A stretch of DNA of 64,000 nt from Cokeromyces recurvatus. Its lineage: Eukaryota; Mucoromycota; Mucoromycetes; Mucorales; Mucoraceae. Below the pieces are notes generated by a model. That model had not been told where the DNA came from. It searched no databases and saw only the letters and a program-made list of their open reading frames with translations. Position 1 is the first letter of the stretch. The number at the start of each line of letters is the position of its first letter. Position numbers and translations under genes: made by a program. Location of the stretch: positions 579,501 to 643,500 of the forward strand of contig NW_026251397.1 of assembly GCF_025118155.1 (NCBI RefSeq), given 5' to 3'. Below, one piece after another: positions 47,243 through 57,602 of the stretch.

Positions 47243-48763
47243 ATGAAAGATTCCACAGACCTTAAGACACCAGGCTATATGTTATATTGTGTAGTCATTT
47301 CATGTATTGGCTCATTCAGTAATGGATGGGTTATTGGCTCTGTCAATATACCTGGAGAAGCTACGCATGCTTGTGAAAATGGTGATGGTTATATCTTTAA
47401 TAATGCCTTCCCTGACTGTCTTCCCATGAGTACCACTCTTTGGGGTTTTGCAGTCTCTGTATTCTGCCTTGGTGGTCTTGTTGGCAGTTTCTTTGGTGGT
47501 AAGATTCAGACCAAATATGGTCGTAAGAAGACAATTATCTTTAATAACTTGGGCTGGATCATTGGCGGTATCCTGCAAGGTGTTGCTATTAACCCGATTA
47601 TGTTTATTGTTGGCCGTATTTTCTGCGGACTCTCTTGTGGTCTAGGCTCATTGGCTACTCCTACTTATGTTGGAGAGATCTCTACGATTAAGGCACGCGG
47701 TACTATGGGTGCCTGTAACCAATTTGCAATCGTCATTGGTATCCTGCTTGCCTCCGTTATCGGCCTACCCTTAGCTAAAGTTCCTCTCTGGCGTATCAAT
47801 TATGCTCTCGTCAGTATTCCTGCCATTGCCCAATTCTTCTTGATGTTCACTTGTCTTGAGACTCCTCGTTATCTTATTTCTATTAACCATATCGAAGAAG
47901 CTCGTGAGTCTCTTCAAAGACTTCGGCCCGAGTCCAGTATCGAGAATGAATTCTATAATATGATTGAAGGACAGCTAGGTATCACGGCCGCCAAAGCGAT
48001 TTTTGGCTCTACCAATGATCACTTACATGAAAACGAGAATAATGATAAGGATAATGATAATAGCTTTGACAAAGGGGATCAAACAGATGATGGTACTGTG
48101 GCTCATCATTCTGATATTAATCGTGAGCCAATAAATATGATCCAAGTCTTTACTGATCCTCTTATACGTCGTATTGCTACTATCGTTATTACTCTTCATG
48201 TAATTCAACAACTCATTGGTATGAATGCTGTCATGTACTACTCTACCACGATCTTCAACATGTCCTTCTCTTCAGCAACGTCCCAGTATATGGCTATCTT
48301 GACTACCGGAGTTAATTTTATTTCTACCCTCTTTTCCTTAATCTTGATTGACCGAATGGGTCGCCGTCCTCTTTTATTGATCGCTGAGATGGGTGCTGGA
48401 CTGTGTTCTATTTTATTAATTATTGGCTATCTTTATAACTCGGGTCCACTTTTGGTTTTCTCTGTCTTTGGCTATGTTACATCATTTGCAATTGGAATTG
48501 GTCCTATCCCCTGGATGATTACCTCAGAGATCACGCCTATTTATGCTTCCTCTGCTGTTGGTGCCATTGCTACCGCTGTTAACTGGGCCATGAGTTTCAC
48601 CATTGGTCAATGTTTTCCTCTGGTATTTGAGGCTATCAAAGGTTACTCCTTTGCTATCTTCGCTGGTATTGCTATACTCGCTTTCATCTTTACTTACTTT
48701 AAAGTCCCTGAAACTAAGGCTTGCTCTCTTGAGAAGATTGTCAACAGCTTTGAGCGTAACTAA
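47243..48763 (+). CDS. MFS sugar transporter (SP family, hexose-type)
   Basis: Proton-coupled or facilitative sugar transporter of the plasma membrane, 506 aa in one exon. Twelve hydrophobic segments are apparent, split by a polar central loop rich in Asn/Asp (about residues 255-290). Family signatures: GSFFGGKIQTKYGRKKT after TM2, VGRIFCGLSCGLGS, ARGTMGACNQ, LETPRYL at the end of the N-half, QQLIGMNAVMYYSTTIF in TM7, IDRMGRRPLLL and PETKACSLEKI at the C-terminus. The SLEKI ending and VPLWRI motif resemble GLUT/hexose members, but the sugar is not determined. It lacks introns and uses more C-ending codons than its neighbours, consistent with high expression or a different history. AATAAA lies at 48797. 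Confidence 0.93.
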   Translation: MKDSTDLKTPGYMLYCVVISCIGSFSNGWVIGSVNIPGEATHACENGDGYIFNNAFPDCLPMSTTLWGFAVSVFCLGGLVGSFFGGKIQTKYGRKKTIIFNNLGWIIGGILQGVAINPIMFIVGRIFCGLSCGLGSLATPTYVGEISTIKARGTMGACNQFAIVIGILLASVIGLPLAKVPLWRINYALVSIPAIAQFFLMFTCLETPRYLISINHIEEARESLQRLRPESSIENEFYNMIEGQLGITAAKAIFGSTNDHLHENENNDKDNDNSFDKGDQTDDGTVAHHSDINREPINMIQVFTDPLIRRIATIVITLHVIQQLIGMNAVMYYSTTIFNMSFSSATSQYMAILTTGVNFISTLFSLILIDRMGRRPLLLIAEMGAGLCSILLIIGYLYNSGPLLVFSVFGYVTSFAIGIGPIPWMITSEITPIYASSAVGAIATAVNWAMSFTIGQCFPLVFEAIKGYSFAIFAGIAILAFIFTYFKVPETKACSLEKIVNSFERN

Positions 48764-49479
48764 GTAACCACGCTTATATATATATATATATAACAAAATA
48801 AAGTCTATATATTGTATATATATATATATATATATACAAATATAAACATACCTTTTCCTTTTATAAGCATTTTATAAACTGCAATATTATTCATGATAAC
48901 AGTTAAGGGAACAATGAGGCCTATAAGTCATCATTAAAAATGAAGCATGTCCCTCAAATATAACAAGCTATAACTTGAGGCCACTTCAGAGAGAAAGAAG
49001 ATAATATGCATATAAATATAATTATATAGAAAGATATTGAGCGGTATAAAAAAAAAAGATTAGAATATTTACCTCATTGAATTTTTGTAACAGACAAGTT
49101 GGTAAAACACTATAGTAGTCTAATTATTAGAATAAGAGGCCAGGGTTGGATAATAAGCAAAGAATATCAATGTCTGTTGCATTTTTAATAATGTTTTAAA
49201 AATATTAGATATAAACCCTCAAAATATTGTAGCTAAACACAATATTTAAGACGCGGTAACTATGTGCATATGCTTCACTTAGAGCACTAGTAGTAATGTG
49301 TTTACTGTTATTATTATAAACATATAATTATGGTTGATATTGACGCTGCTTAGAATGTTAAGTTAAGGGATAGATTACACAATCAACTAATAACAAGAAC
49401 AAACATAATGGTTATTACAATAGTGCGAACAGCTTTAACATATTATTTTTAGTAAGGACATGATGTCAGGAATAAGTTA

Positions 49480-49561
<82 letters not shown>

Positions 49562-49639
49562 GATGATTCTATGCCGACCTTTTTTATTTTTAATTTAAAC
49601 ATTTTGTTCCACTTTTTTATTTTTTTTATTTTTTAAATT
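48764..49639. other. Intergenic region with transporter 3' end and SRS2 promoter
   Basis: It contains an AATAAA at 48797-48802, two (TA)n runs (about 48776-48792 and 48817-48835), and the 78-base T run upstream of SRS2. No other gene seen. Confidence 0.6.
49482..49559 (+). repeat. 78-bp poly(dT) tract in the SRS2 promoter
   Basis: Uninterrupted T78 on the coding strand, ending 80 bases upstream of the SRS2 ATG. It is the longest homopolymer in the window. Its true length may differ, since assemblies often misreport such runs. Confidence 0.9.
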
Positions 49640-52403
49640 ATGGTTGATACAGAAAAAGATCGATTTCAAAAATTCTTAGATACACTAAATGAAACCCAAC
49701 GTAAATCTGTACTGTCTGATGCAAAGACATTACAGATCTTGGCTGGTCCAGGCTCCGGGAAAACAAGAGGTTCAGACTTTCTTTTTTTAGATCTAATCTT
49801 TACAATGTAAATCGATTGATTGATTAATTTTTATTTTTATTATTTAGTTTTGACTTCTCGTGTAGCTTATTTTGTTGTAGAAAGAGGAATCTATCCAGGT
49901 CATATTATCGTTGTAACATTTACAAATAAGGCTGCGAATGAAATGAAGGAACGATTGAATTATTTGATCGGTGAAAAGAAAACAAGTCAATTATTAATCG
50001 GTACTTTCCATGCTATTTGTGCTCGTATTTTACGTCGTTATGCAAGTGTAGTTGATTTAGATCATAACTTTACAATTGCTGATACTGATGTTAGGTGTGA
50101 AATTGTGATGATCATTTAATTAATGAATCTCTAATCTAATTAATATATATGGATATACATGTATATATAAAAATATATATTTTTAGTCAAGATGTAATCA
50201 AAAAATTAAAGTCAGATCCTGAACTGCCAATTGATGAGTTTACAAGAACAAAAATGACTCCAGGTATAAAAAGAAAAGAACGTAAGATGTAAAATTTTAT
50301 TAAATTATTCTTTATCTCAGGTGCTATACTTGGTATGATTAGTAAAGCCAAAAGTAAAGGATTAACAGAAAAGCAATATGCGGATTTATATGGACAAGAA
50401 TTTGCAACCAGAAACGTTTCCATTATTTTTACAGCCTATGAAAAAGAATTGAAAAGATTAAATTTAGTGGTAAAAAAAAAAAAAAAAAAAAAAGACTCTT
50501 ACTACCACCTCCCGTCTCCTTATCTAACTAATCATTTAAATTTAGGACTTTGATAATTTAATAATAAAAGCATGTGAACTATTTAGAAAGAAAAATGATG
50601 TTTTATCTGCTGTTAAAGCTATTTTAGTAGATGAGGTAAAAGAAAAAAATGATATGTAATCAAAGTAGATTAAATTCTAACAAAATCATTAGTATCAAGA
50701 TACAAATGTGGTTCAATATGACCTTATTAAGCTTATGATGCAGCAAGTAAATGAGAAATCTATTACTATTGTAGGAGGTAGGCAAATAGTAAAACGAAAT
50801 GATTTTATTATTCAGCTTCTTCTAACGTTAATGGATAGACCCTGATCAATCTATTTTTGGCTGGAGAAGTGCAGAACCTAAAAATTTTAATAAAATGCAA
50901 GCAGATTATAAAAATACGACTTCTATTAGTATGGAGCAAAATTATAGAAGTACAAATATTATTCTAAAAGCTGCACTTCATGTTATTACACAAGGTAATT
51001 TATAACACATTAAGGTAGAGTCATTAACACCAACTTCTTTTTCTTTCTTTCTCTCTCTATTACATAGATAAAACGCGTATTGATAAATCATTATATACAA
51101 ATAATCCAGAAGGAGTTCCTATTTGTTTAATTAAAACGCGAGACGAAGATTCACAGGCAGAATTGGTTGCAAAGGAAATAAAAAAAGTAGTTACTTACTC
51201 AAAGGGTCTTATTCAATATAAAGATATTGCTGTACTTATGCGTATGAATTTTATTTCTCAACAATTTGAAAGGGCATTTAGAAACCATAAAATTCCATTT
51301 ACTATCGTAAGTATTTATATATATATATATATAAAAGATTGATGTATAATAGTGATTTTTTTTTCTTCTTAGGTAGGTGGTGATAGATTTTTTGATCGTG
51401 TTGAAATTAAAGACATTACGAGTTATTTACGTTTTGCATATAACCCTAGAGACTATATAAGTTTTACAAGAATTATTAATGTGCCTAGAAGAGGTATTGG
51501 TAAAGTTAATCTGGAGAAAATAGTCCAATACAGCACAACTGAAGGAATTAATTTGTTGGAGGCAACTATCAAAATAGGTAGTGGAAAAGCACTTCTTAAT
51601 ATAAATTCTACTATAAGAAGCAAGTTAAAAGCCTTTAGTCAGATTTGTAGTGAAGCTAAGCAAATGATGAATGAAAAAGTAAAGTATATATAACCCTTTT
51701 TTTTTTAGAATAAGAGCAAGAAATTTACATTACTTTTTTTTTCTACTGTATACATTTATAGATAGAAGTTTCAGATATCATTCATTATTTAGTAGATACT
51801 TTGAAATACGAAGATTATTTAAAAGAACATTACTTCCAGGATTATGTTGCTCGTTGGAACAATATTGGTGAATTAATCAATGTTGCAAAGAAGCAAGCAC
51901 ATATAGATGATGAAAATATTACTTCAACGAGCCAAAATAGTAGCTCACAATCAGCACCTAATTCTAACGAAGAACTCTATGATGTCGAAGAAGTTAACTT
52001 GACAAATGAATTATCTGAAGTGAAAATGTAAGTAAAAAAAAAAATAAAAAAATAAAAATAAAAAGATAAAATGCTTTAGAAATATAAGCTAAAAAAAAAC
52101 TTGCAATATTATTTAGTGAACAGAAGGAAATAGAAGATGTAGATTCTTTTGAAGTTTTAAGAGATGATATCGTTAGTACTGATCCTATAGCAGAATTCTT
52201 GGAATATTGTTCATTATGCTCAAATCAAAAGGAATTAGAAGAGGCTGAAGGAGGAGTAATATAGAAACAAAATAACGAAATATACATTTTTGCTGATAGC
52301 TTATTTATTTTATTAGAAAGTAACTATTGCCACATTACATTCTTCAAAAGGTATATGAAAGAGAAGAAATAAGATTTATACATTGTTATACTGATTTGAT
52401 GTA

Positions 52404-52437
<34 letters not shown>

Positions 52438-52570
52438 TTTAGAATGGCCTTGCGTATTTATTGCCACATGTAATGATGGTGTTATTCCATTTTATAGAGC
52501 TGAAAGTATACTTGAGGAAGGGTAAGAGAAAATTGATTTTTTACATGTATATATATCGCTGATACATGTA

Positions 52571-52601
<31 letters not shown>

Positions 52602-53223
52602 GTCGTCTATTATATGTTGGAATGACAAGATCTCAATGTAAGTTTAAAAATAAATAAATTTTAAATCATATTAATAACCTGAAAACAAATCGTATATAGT
52701 CTTATTATATTGTGTTTCACCTGAAAATCGTAATAATTGGGGAAGTTATCAAAAGGAAGAACCATCATCATTATTAGAGAATATGGATAAAAGCCTGTAT
52801 ACAGCAGGTACTTCAGAGTGGAATAATGAAATCAGACATAGTTTAGCTAAAACCATTGGAAAGTTGCCACCACCTGATGATGATGATTTAGTTATTTCAA
52901 ATCTAAAAAAGAAATCAAGTTCCAAGAAAAAGATAAAGACAACTCAGTCTGGTTTTAGCTATACTTTTCATATGCCTGAAGATATCGGTAAAAAGCGTAC
53001 AAATCCTGCTGCTGATTTGAGCATGTTTGGAGGATTTTCCTCTGCTGCTACTTTATATAAACCTGATGCGTATAAAAAAGTGAAAAAAGAAGAAAAAGAG
53101 TCATCATTGATTGATTTAGTAAGCTTAGCAAAGACCGACCATTATAAGTGTGAAATACCAGAGGTGAAAACGGTTACCAAAAAGTCTTTGCACAACAAAA
53201 AAAGGAAAATTCTTCGCAATTAG
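49640..53223 (+). CDS. SRS2: Srs2-like UvrD-family ATP-dependent DNA helicase
   Basis: 3'-5' SF1A helicase; Srs2 strips Rad51 from ss D-loops and limits recombination. Fifteen exons (49640-49769, 49848-50094, 50187-50263, 50321-50469, 50546-50635, 50693-50777, 50839-50994, 51068-51306, 51373-51678, 51762-52027, 52117-52255, 52317-52350, 52437-52521, 52603-52637, 52700-53223) give 853 aa. Helicase motifs: AGPGSGKTR (Walker A, across intron 1), VTFTNKAANEMKERL (Ia), GTFHAICARILRRY, VDEYQDTN (II, across an intron), VGDPDQSIFGWR (III), MEQNYRST (IV), TLHSSKGLEWPCVFI (V) and RLLYVGMTRSQ (VI). Motifs V and VI depend on exons of 34, 85 and 35 nt. The C-terminal 170 residues are Lys/Ser-rich and unstructured, as in Srs2; I see no clear PIP box or SUMO-interacting motif. 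Confidence 0.93.
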
Positions 53224-53303
53224 ATACCAGCCGATCAGAAATGTTATCCTTTTTTTTACTAAATAAAGTATTTTTATTGTATGGATATTAAGGATATACT
53301 TGT

Positions 53304-53815
53304 CTATTTATGATTTGTGTTTATAAACCTAAAGATTTTACAAGCTTTAAACGTATTTTGAATATCCTAAAACGAGATTTGAATAATTCAGTACTTCAGA
53401 GAATTAAATTACATAGTTTATCAGAAGAAAATAATAGTGAACACATTGATCAAGATAGCTGTTAATAATGGCAGTATTAATTTAGTGAGACATGATGAAA
53501 TTAAAAACTTTACAAATATTTGTTTTAAAAGCAAGGCAAATGATGGAGTATAACGTAAAATACAAATAGTAATAATATATATCACAGTTGTATATACATT
53601 TCGTTTCTGCCTCCTTCTCTCTTATGACTTTTTATACAGAAAGATGTTTCAAATAGTATTCTTTATATCCTTATTATCGCTATAGACTATGAAATAAAAA
53701 ACATTTAAAAATATTAGACTAGACTTTCGAAGGAAGCTGGAGAAATATTAGTGAACTTGTATCTATTTTAAAATATCAGTCTACTGTAGATAAAGAATTT
53801 TTAAGCATAATAACC
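53304..53815 (+). pseudogene. Decayed partial duplicate of SRS2
   Basis: Three ordered fragments match consecutive parts of the neighbouring SRS2. At 53304, VYKPKDFTSFKRILNILKRD parallels SRS2 AYNPRDYISFTRIINVPRRG (exon 9). At 53492, KLKTLQIFVLKARQMMEYNV parallels KLKAFSQICSEAKQMMNEKV at the end of exon 9, followed by GTAAAATA where SRS2 has its intron donor GTAAAGTA. At 53726, SWRNISELVSILK parallels RWNNIGELINVAK in exon 10. Stops and frame shifts interrupt it. This indicates an old tandem duplication of at least the middle of SRS2, later decayed; the TIR element lies just downstream. Confidence 0.75.
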
Positions 53816-53946
53816 ATCCTACTGCTTTTATGAATTATAATAATGAAGAGAGGATATACTAGTTAACATTAAAGAAGAGTCTTTATATAATTCGATATCA
53901 ATTAAAAATGAGCGCACTACATTATATATACATATATATATATATA

Positions 53947-55362
53947 CAGGGTGTTATATCAAGCGCAAAAAAAAAGCATATAACATCAGGTTGTTATATC
54001 AAACAAAAAACGTTGTGTAACTGTGTTGTTAGCGACAATCAATCATCATATCATAAAGAACAACCATCTGCCCAATTTTTATGGTATCAAAAGCTCGATT
54101 ATTTCTTTTTATTAGATGCACGATAGTAGGCAGCTTGGACACTCTTCATTGATGAGTATTTGCTGAAATGACCAACATTTTTCCCAGCTTCATAGCAAGC
54201 AACCCAATCCATTTTGACTCCATGTTGTTTTCTATAGTCATCAACAAATTACCAATCATTGAGGTTGGATGGACGTTCTTTGACTGTCGAATCGCTTGCA
54301 GATGATGATACAATAGCATATTTCGTACGTAACTCTTCCATTAACTCTAGCCTATCATTAAGACAGTCCCATGTTCGCTTTTGAGTACAAGACTCAGGAA
54401 CATTCTCCTCCAGACGTGACATTGCCAGTTTGAATTGCGCCGATGCCTTATTGCAGATAAGATTAAGGGAATCTTGACGTGCATCTTCGTCGGCTGCTTC
54501 ATTTTCAAATATACGTTTGGCGATCTCGTATAATAATTTAATTGTTGCGTCCTCCTTTTTCACTGTGCCCAAGATGGACAGTTTCTGTTCAGTGAAAAAA
54601 TGGCCAAGTGCTGCTAAGGGATGAAGTGGCTGTTGATCTAGATATGCAGAAATAGTTGATGCACTAATGAAATAACAATCACGTGCTCAACCATGACAAT
54701 AAATGCGCTTGGAGAAAGGCAATTCCTCGCAATCGTAGGTTAAGTTCTTGAATTCCTGACTTGTATTGTGAATACAAAAGACTACTGCCACTGGCAATAT
54801 TGGGTGTTGTTTTCTTATCATCAGACAATACTCGATGAGTCGACGGAAAAAAGCACCATTAGCAGCGTATTGGACTTCTATAAGCACAGGCGGTAATCTC
54901 TTGGTTTTTGCACGGTTATTTGGACAGTAAAATACATTGGATCTGGTGTAGTTCGTCCATTCTGTGGGTTTTGTGCTGTATTCATTTTCAGCGTGTTCGC
55001 CTACATAATTCAGAAAATTAGTAGGATTCTTGATAAAATATTGTTATGCATACCAATAACACTTTTTATAATAAGATTGATGACCAGTTCATAATTCAAT
55101 ATCCATTTACTCATTAAGTCTGTTCCTGGTGCGTATTTTGGTGGCAACTGGAAAGAAAGATTTTCAGTGTCGGAGTGGCTTGCCATGAGAGGTGCCAGTG
55201 ATATAACAAATGGATATTATTCAAAACATGCGGCTTGTGACTGCGCCATAGTTGCCCAGGCCATCTGGGTAACAAAGTATGGTTGGTTACACAACGTTTT
55301 TTGTTTGATATAACAACCTGATGTAATATGCTTTTTTTTTTTGCGTTTGATATAACAACCTG
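53947..55362. mobile_element. 1416-bp TIR transposable element carrying a PD-(D/E)XK-like gene
   Basis: The ends are imperfect inverted repeats of about 80 bases: CAGGGTGTTATATCAAGCG at the left mirrors the reverse complement of the right end (CAGGTTGTTATATCAAACG), then both continue through a poly(A) patch into a second internal copy (CAGGTTGTTATATCAAACAA) and AACGTTGTGTAAC. Each TIR is therefore itself a direct duplication of a 20-bp motif. TA flanks the left end; the right flank reads GT. The interior holds one minus-strand gene (separate entry). It is more GC-rich than the surrounding DNA, suggesting a separate origin. It sits in the decayed SRS2 copy region. Confidence 0.8.
54099..55186 (-). 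pseudogene. Element-borne PD-(D/E)XK/Rpn-like nuclease or transposase gene with two nonsense mutations
   Basis: Exons 55186-55054 and 55000-54099 join in one frame of 345 codons. Only two internal stops break it: TGA at 54689-54687 (codon 149) and TAA at 54251-54249 (codon 295). The N-part reads PPKYAPGTDLMSKWILNYEL. The segment LPPVLIEVQYAANGAFFRRL then IEYCLMIRKQ and LPVAVVFCIHN resembles the E-x-Q core of PD-(D/E)XK proteins of the Rpn/transposase type (a (L/V)xIExQ strand followed by an R-x-x-x-Y helix). LHPLAALGHFFTEQKLSIL follows. The C-terminus (DWVACYEAGKNVGHFSKYSS) looks like a DNA-binding module. Family assignment is by eye; the catalytic upstream Asp is not pinned. Intact copies elsewhere would be the autonomous form. 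Confidence 0.6.
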
Positions 55363-55368
55363 GTGTTA

Positions 55369-55579
55369 CAGGGTGTTTCGAAATTATTCACGCACTTTTT
55401 AAATGAAAAAAATTCAAGCATTAACAAAATAGACAGAAAGCCCATCTAATAAATCTTACAATGCTTGATTTTTTATTCAGTTTGTGCTTGAATTTTTATT
55501 TTGTTGATGCGTGAATTTTATTTTTTCAAGTGCTTGAAATTTTATTTAAAAAGTGCGTGAATAATTTCGAAACATCCTG
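55369..55579. mobile_element. 211-bp MITE with TA flanks, abutting the TIR element
   Basis: Terminal inverted repeats of about 36 bases with one mismatch: left CAGGGTGTTTCGAAATTATT continuing into CACGCACTTTTTAAAT; the right end is its reverse complement with CAGGATG. Both ends are flanked by TA (55367-55368 and 55580-55581). No coding capacity. The CAGGGTG terminus is shared with the left end of the neighbouring 1416-bp element, so the two may be related families. Six bases separate them. Confidence 0.8.
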
Positions 55580-56984
55580 TATATATTACTAGAAAAGAAG
55601 AAGAAACAGTAGATATTATTATTTGAGAATTACAAAAAAATGATGAAAACAAATTATAGAATTTATACAGAACAATTAAATGAGCCAACTGATCATTTAA
55701 ATGAAACATACATACATGTATATCGATGTATATAAAAGAAGATTACTATTGATTTTTCTTTTATTTCGTATAGAGGGTCACGCTTTCTACTCTCTATTCT
55801 AGTAAAGGTTAGTTTGCTTTTAGTAAAGACAACTTTACTTGCAAGTTATTCTATTCTACTCTACTAGGATTCGAACGGTCGTACAATTTTACTTGCAAGT
55901 TATTCTGACCTATTCTACTCGGGTTCGAACGGTCGTACAATTTTACTTGCAAGTTATTCTGACCTATTCTACTCGGGTTCGAACGGTCGTACAATTTTAC
56001 TTGCAAGTTATTCTATTCTACTCTACTCGGGTTCGAACGGTCGTACAATTTTACTTGTAAATTATTGTACAGCCGGTACGATGAATATTGTCGCCAATTA
56101 ACAAATAAATATTTGTCGGCAGTTGAGAAATAATTGTTGCAAAAGAAATTTCAATTTATCGTTTTAGGAAAAGCGTATTGTCGCAAAGGTTTTTTTTGTG
56201 ATTTTATTAAATTTTCTTTAGAGAAGTTCTTTATATAGACATTTGATAATTTTGTTATGAAACAAGCTCTGGATATATGTATAAGTCGTATTATAAAAGA
56301 TGAATTACATAATACAGGACAAACTATAAGCCTGAATATGAAATAAAAGATATCATATCTTTTGTTTCTTCTTTCATTGTATTATCTTTTGTACACTCTT
56401 TGAAACTCTATCTCTTTCTTCTCTTCAAAGCCATTATTCCTTTCAAATTGATCAAAATCTAAAGAGACTTATTATCATGATCATCATAAAAAAGAGCTCA
56501 AGTGCCATAATACAGTAATAAGAAAGTTTACATCCTAACTATTTAAAATGCATAAACTGCCAAGAATATCTTGTACAATTGAAAAAAAAGCATTCCACAA
56601 CAAAGCTAAAAAGGAACATCTTGTAAAATTGAAAGTGTCTAGATTGTGTGTGTATCTAAAAAATAAAAATAAAACTGCTGTATAAAATAACATTTTTTAT
56701 ATTATTGATAGCTTATCTACTCTTATTCTTTTGGAGAATGTATGAATACCATGATCTGTTGTGTAACTGCATTTAACAAGTTTTGGCTTAATTATTTTAC
56801 AAGATCGATCAGCATATTCACATGAATATAAATAACAAATTTCTTTTTTTTCTTACTTTCAAAGAAGACAGTAATGTTTTACTACATTCAAATAAAAAGA
56901 AAAACTTATTTCTAAAGTATTAAAAAGAAAAGGGAAGAAAAAAGACAAGGATAAAGACAAGAGAGAAGATTTAACGCAAAGTAA

Positions 56985-57027
<43 letters not shown>

Positions 57028-57602
57028 GCTCATTAAAATTTAATAACTTCTCCTTTTTGTTTATTTCTTTTTCTTTTTTTTTTCTTTTCTTTTCTTTTCT
57101 TTTTTTGGCAAAGTTGATCTATGACAGCTTCAACTGTTATAGTTGGCTCATTGGCTAACATTTCAAAAATAAAGACAGTGTTTTAAATGCAAAAGATAAG
57201 GAAAGAGAAAAAAGAAAAGACGAGTCTGTAAAAACTCTGTATAGTTTATTAAGAAAAAAAATAATAATATGCTCTTTTACATTGTGTAGTATCCACAAGT
57301 ATTAAAATGGTTTGGTCATATTCCTATTAGATTCTTAACAGGTCTTTATCATTCTTTACATAAAAGTAATAATCCTAACTGGGACAACAGGAATACAAGC
57401 ATCATTAACAAACGTGCTTCATAAGCCTCTTCCTCTTGATAATGTCACTCCTTATAATGGACTTGAAATAGATATAAAATTTATACATGCTAAATATAAT
57501 TATCGTTTATTATTGTTACAGCATTCTATATATATATATATGTATACATATAGTATATGTGCGTATGTGTGTGTGTTTTGTCTTAATTACATTCTATGTA
57601 TA
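55580..57602. other. Gene-poor region after the mobile-element cluster
   Basis: It holds the 54-bp tandem repeat (separate entry), a 29-codon open stretch at about 56258-56347, A/T homopolymers (A40-type run near 56990-57026) and coding-like fragments at 57121-57530: MTASTVIVGSLANISKIKT, then after a splice-acceptor-like TGTAG, YPQVLKWFGHIPIRFLTGLY, then in another frame ASLTNVLHKPLPLDNVTPYN. These are probably a decayed gene whose family I do not recognise. Confidence 0.5.
55835..56070. repeat. 54-bp tandem repeat, four full copies plus a partial fifth
   Basis: Units start at 55835, 55889, 55943 and 55997, with a degenerate fifth start at 56051. The unit begins TTACTTGCAAGTTATTCT and contains GGTTCGAACGGTCGTAC. 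Copies 2 and 3 share GACCTATTC where copies 1 and 4 have ATTCTACTC, suggesting unequal expansion of pairs. The unit is a multiple of three, so a frame stays open through it, but the peptide simply repeats every 18 residues and there is no other sign of a gene. The GTTCGAAC core is palindromic and resembles a Pol III B-box, but the full B-box consensus is not met. Confidence 0.9.

Noticed and set aside
47312..47578. Antisense frames within the sugar transporter
   Set aside because: Shadows of the coding frame; the plus-strand protein has complete family motifs.
55866..55885. tRNA-like B-box in the tandem repeat
   Set aside because: GGTTCGAACGG lacks the CC end of the B-box, flanks cannot form a T-stem, and no A-box or acceptor stem is present.
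55839..56060. 73-codon open frame through the 54-bp tandem repeat
   Set aside because: The frame is open only because the unit is a multiple of three; the peptide is a pure 18-residue repeat with no upstream or downstream gene structure.
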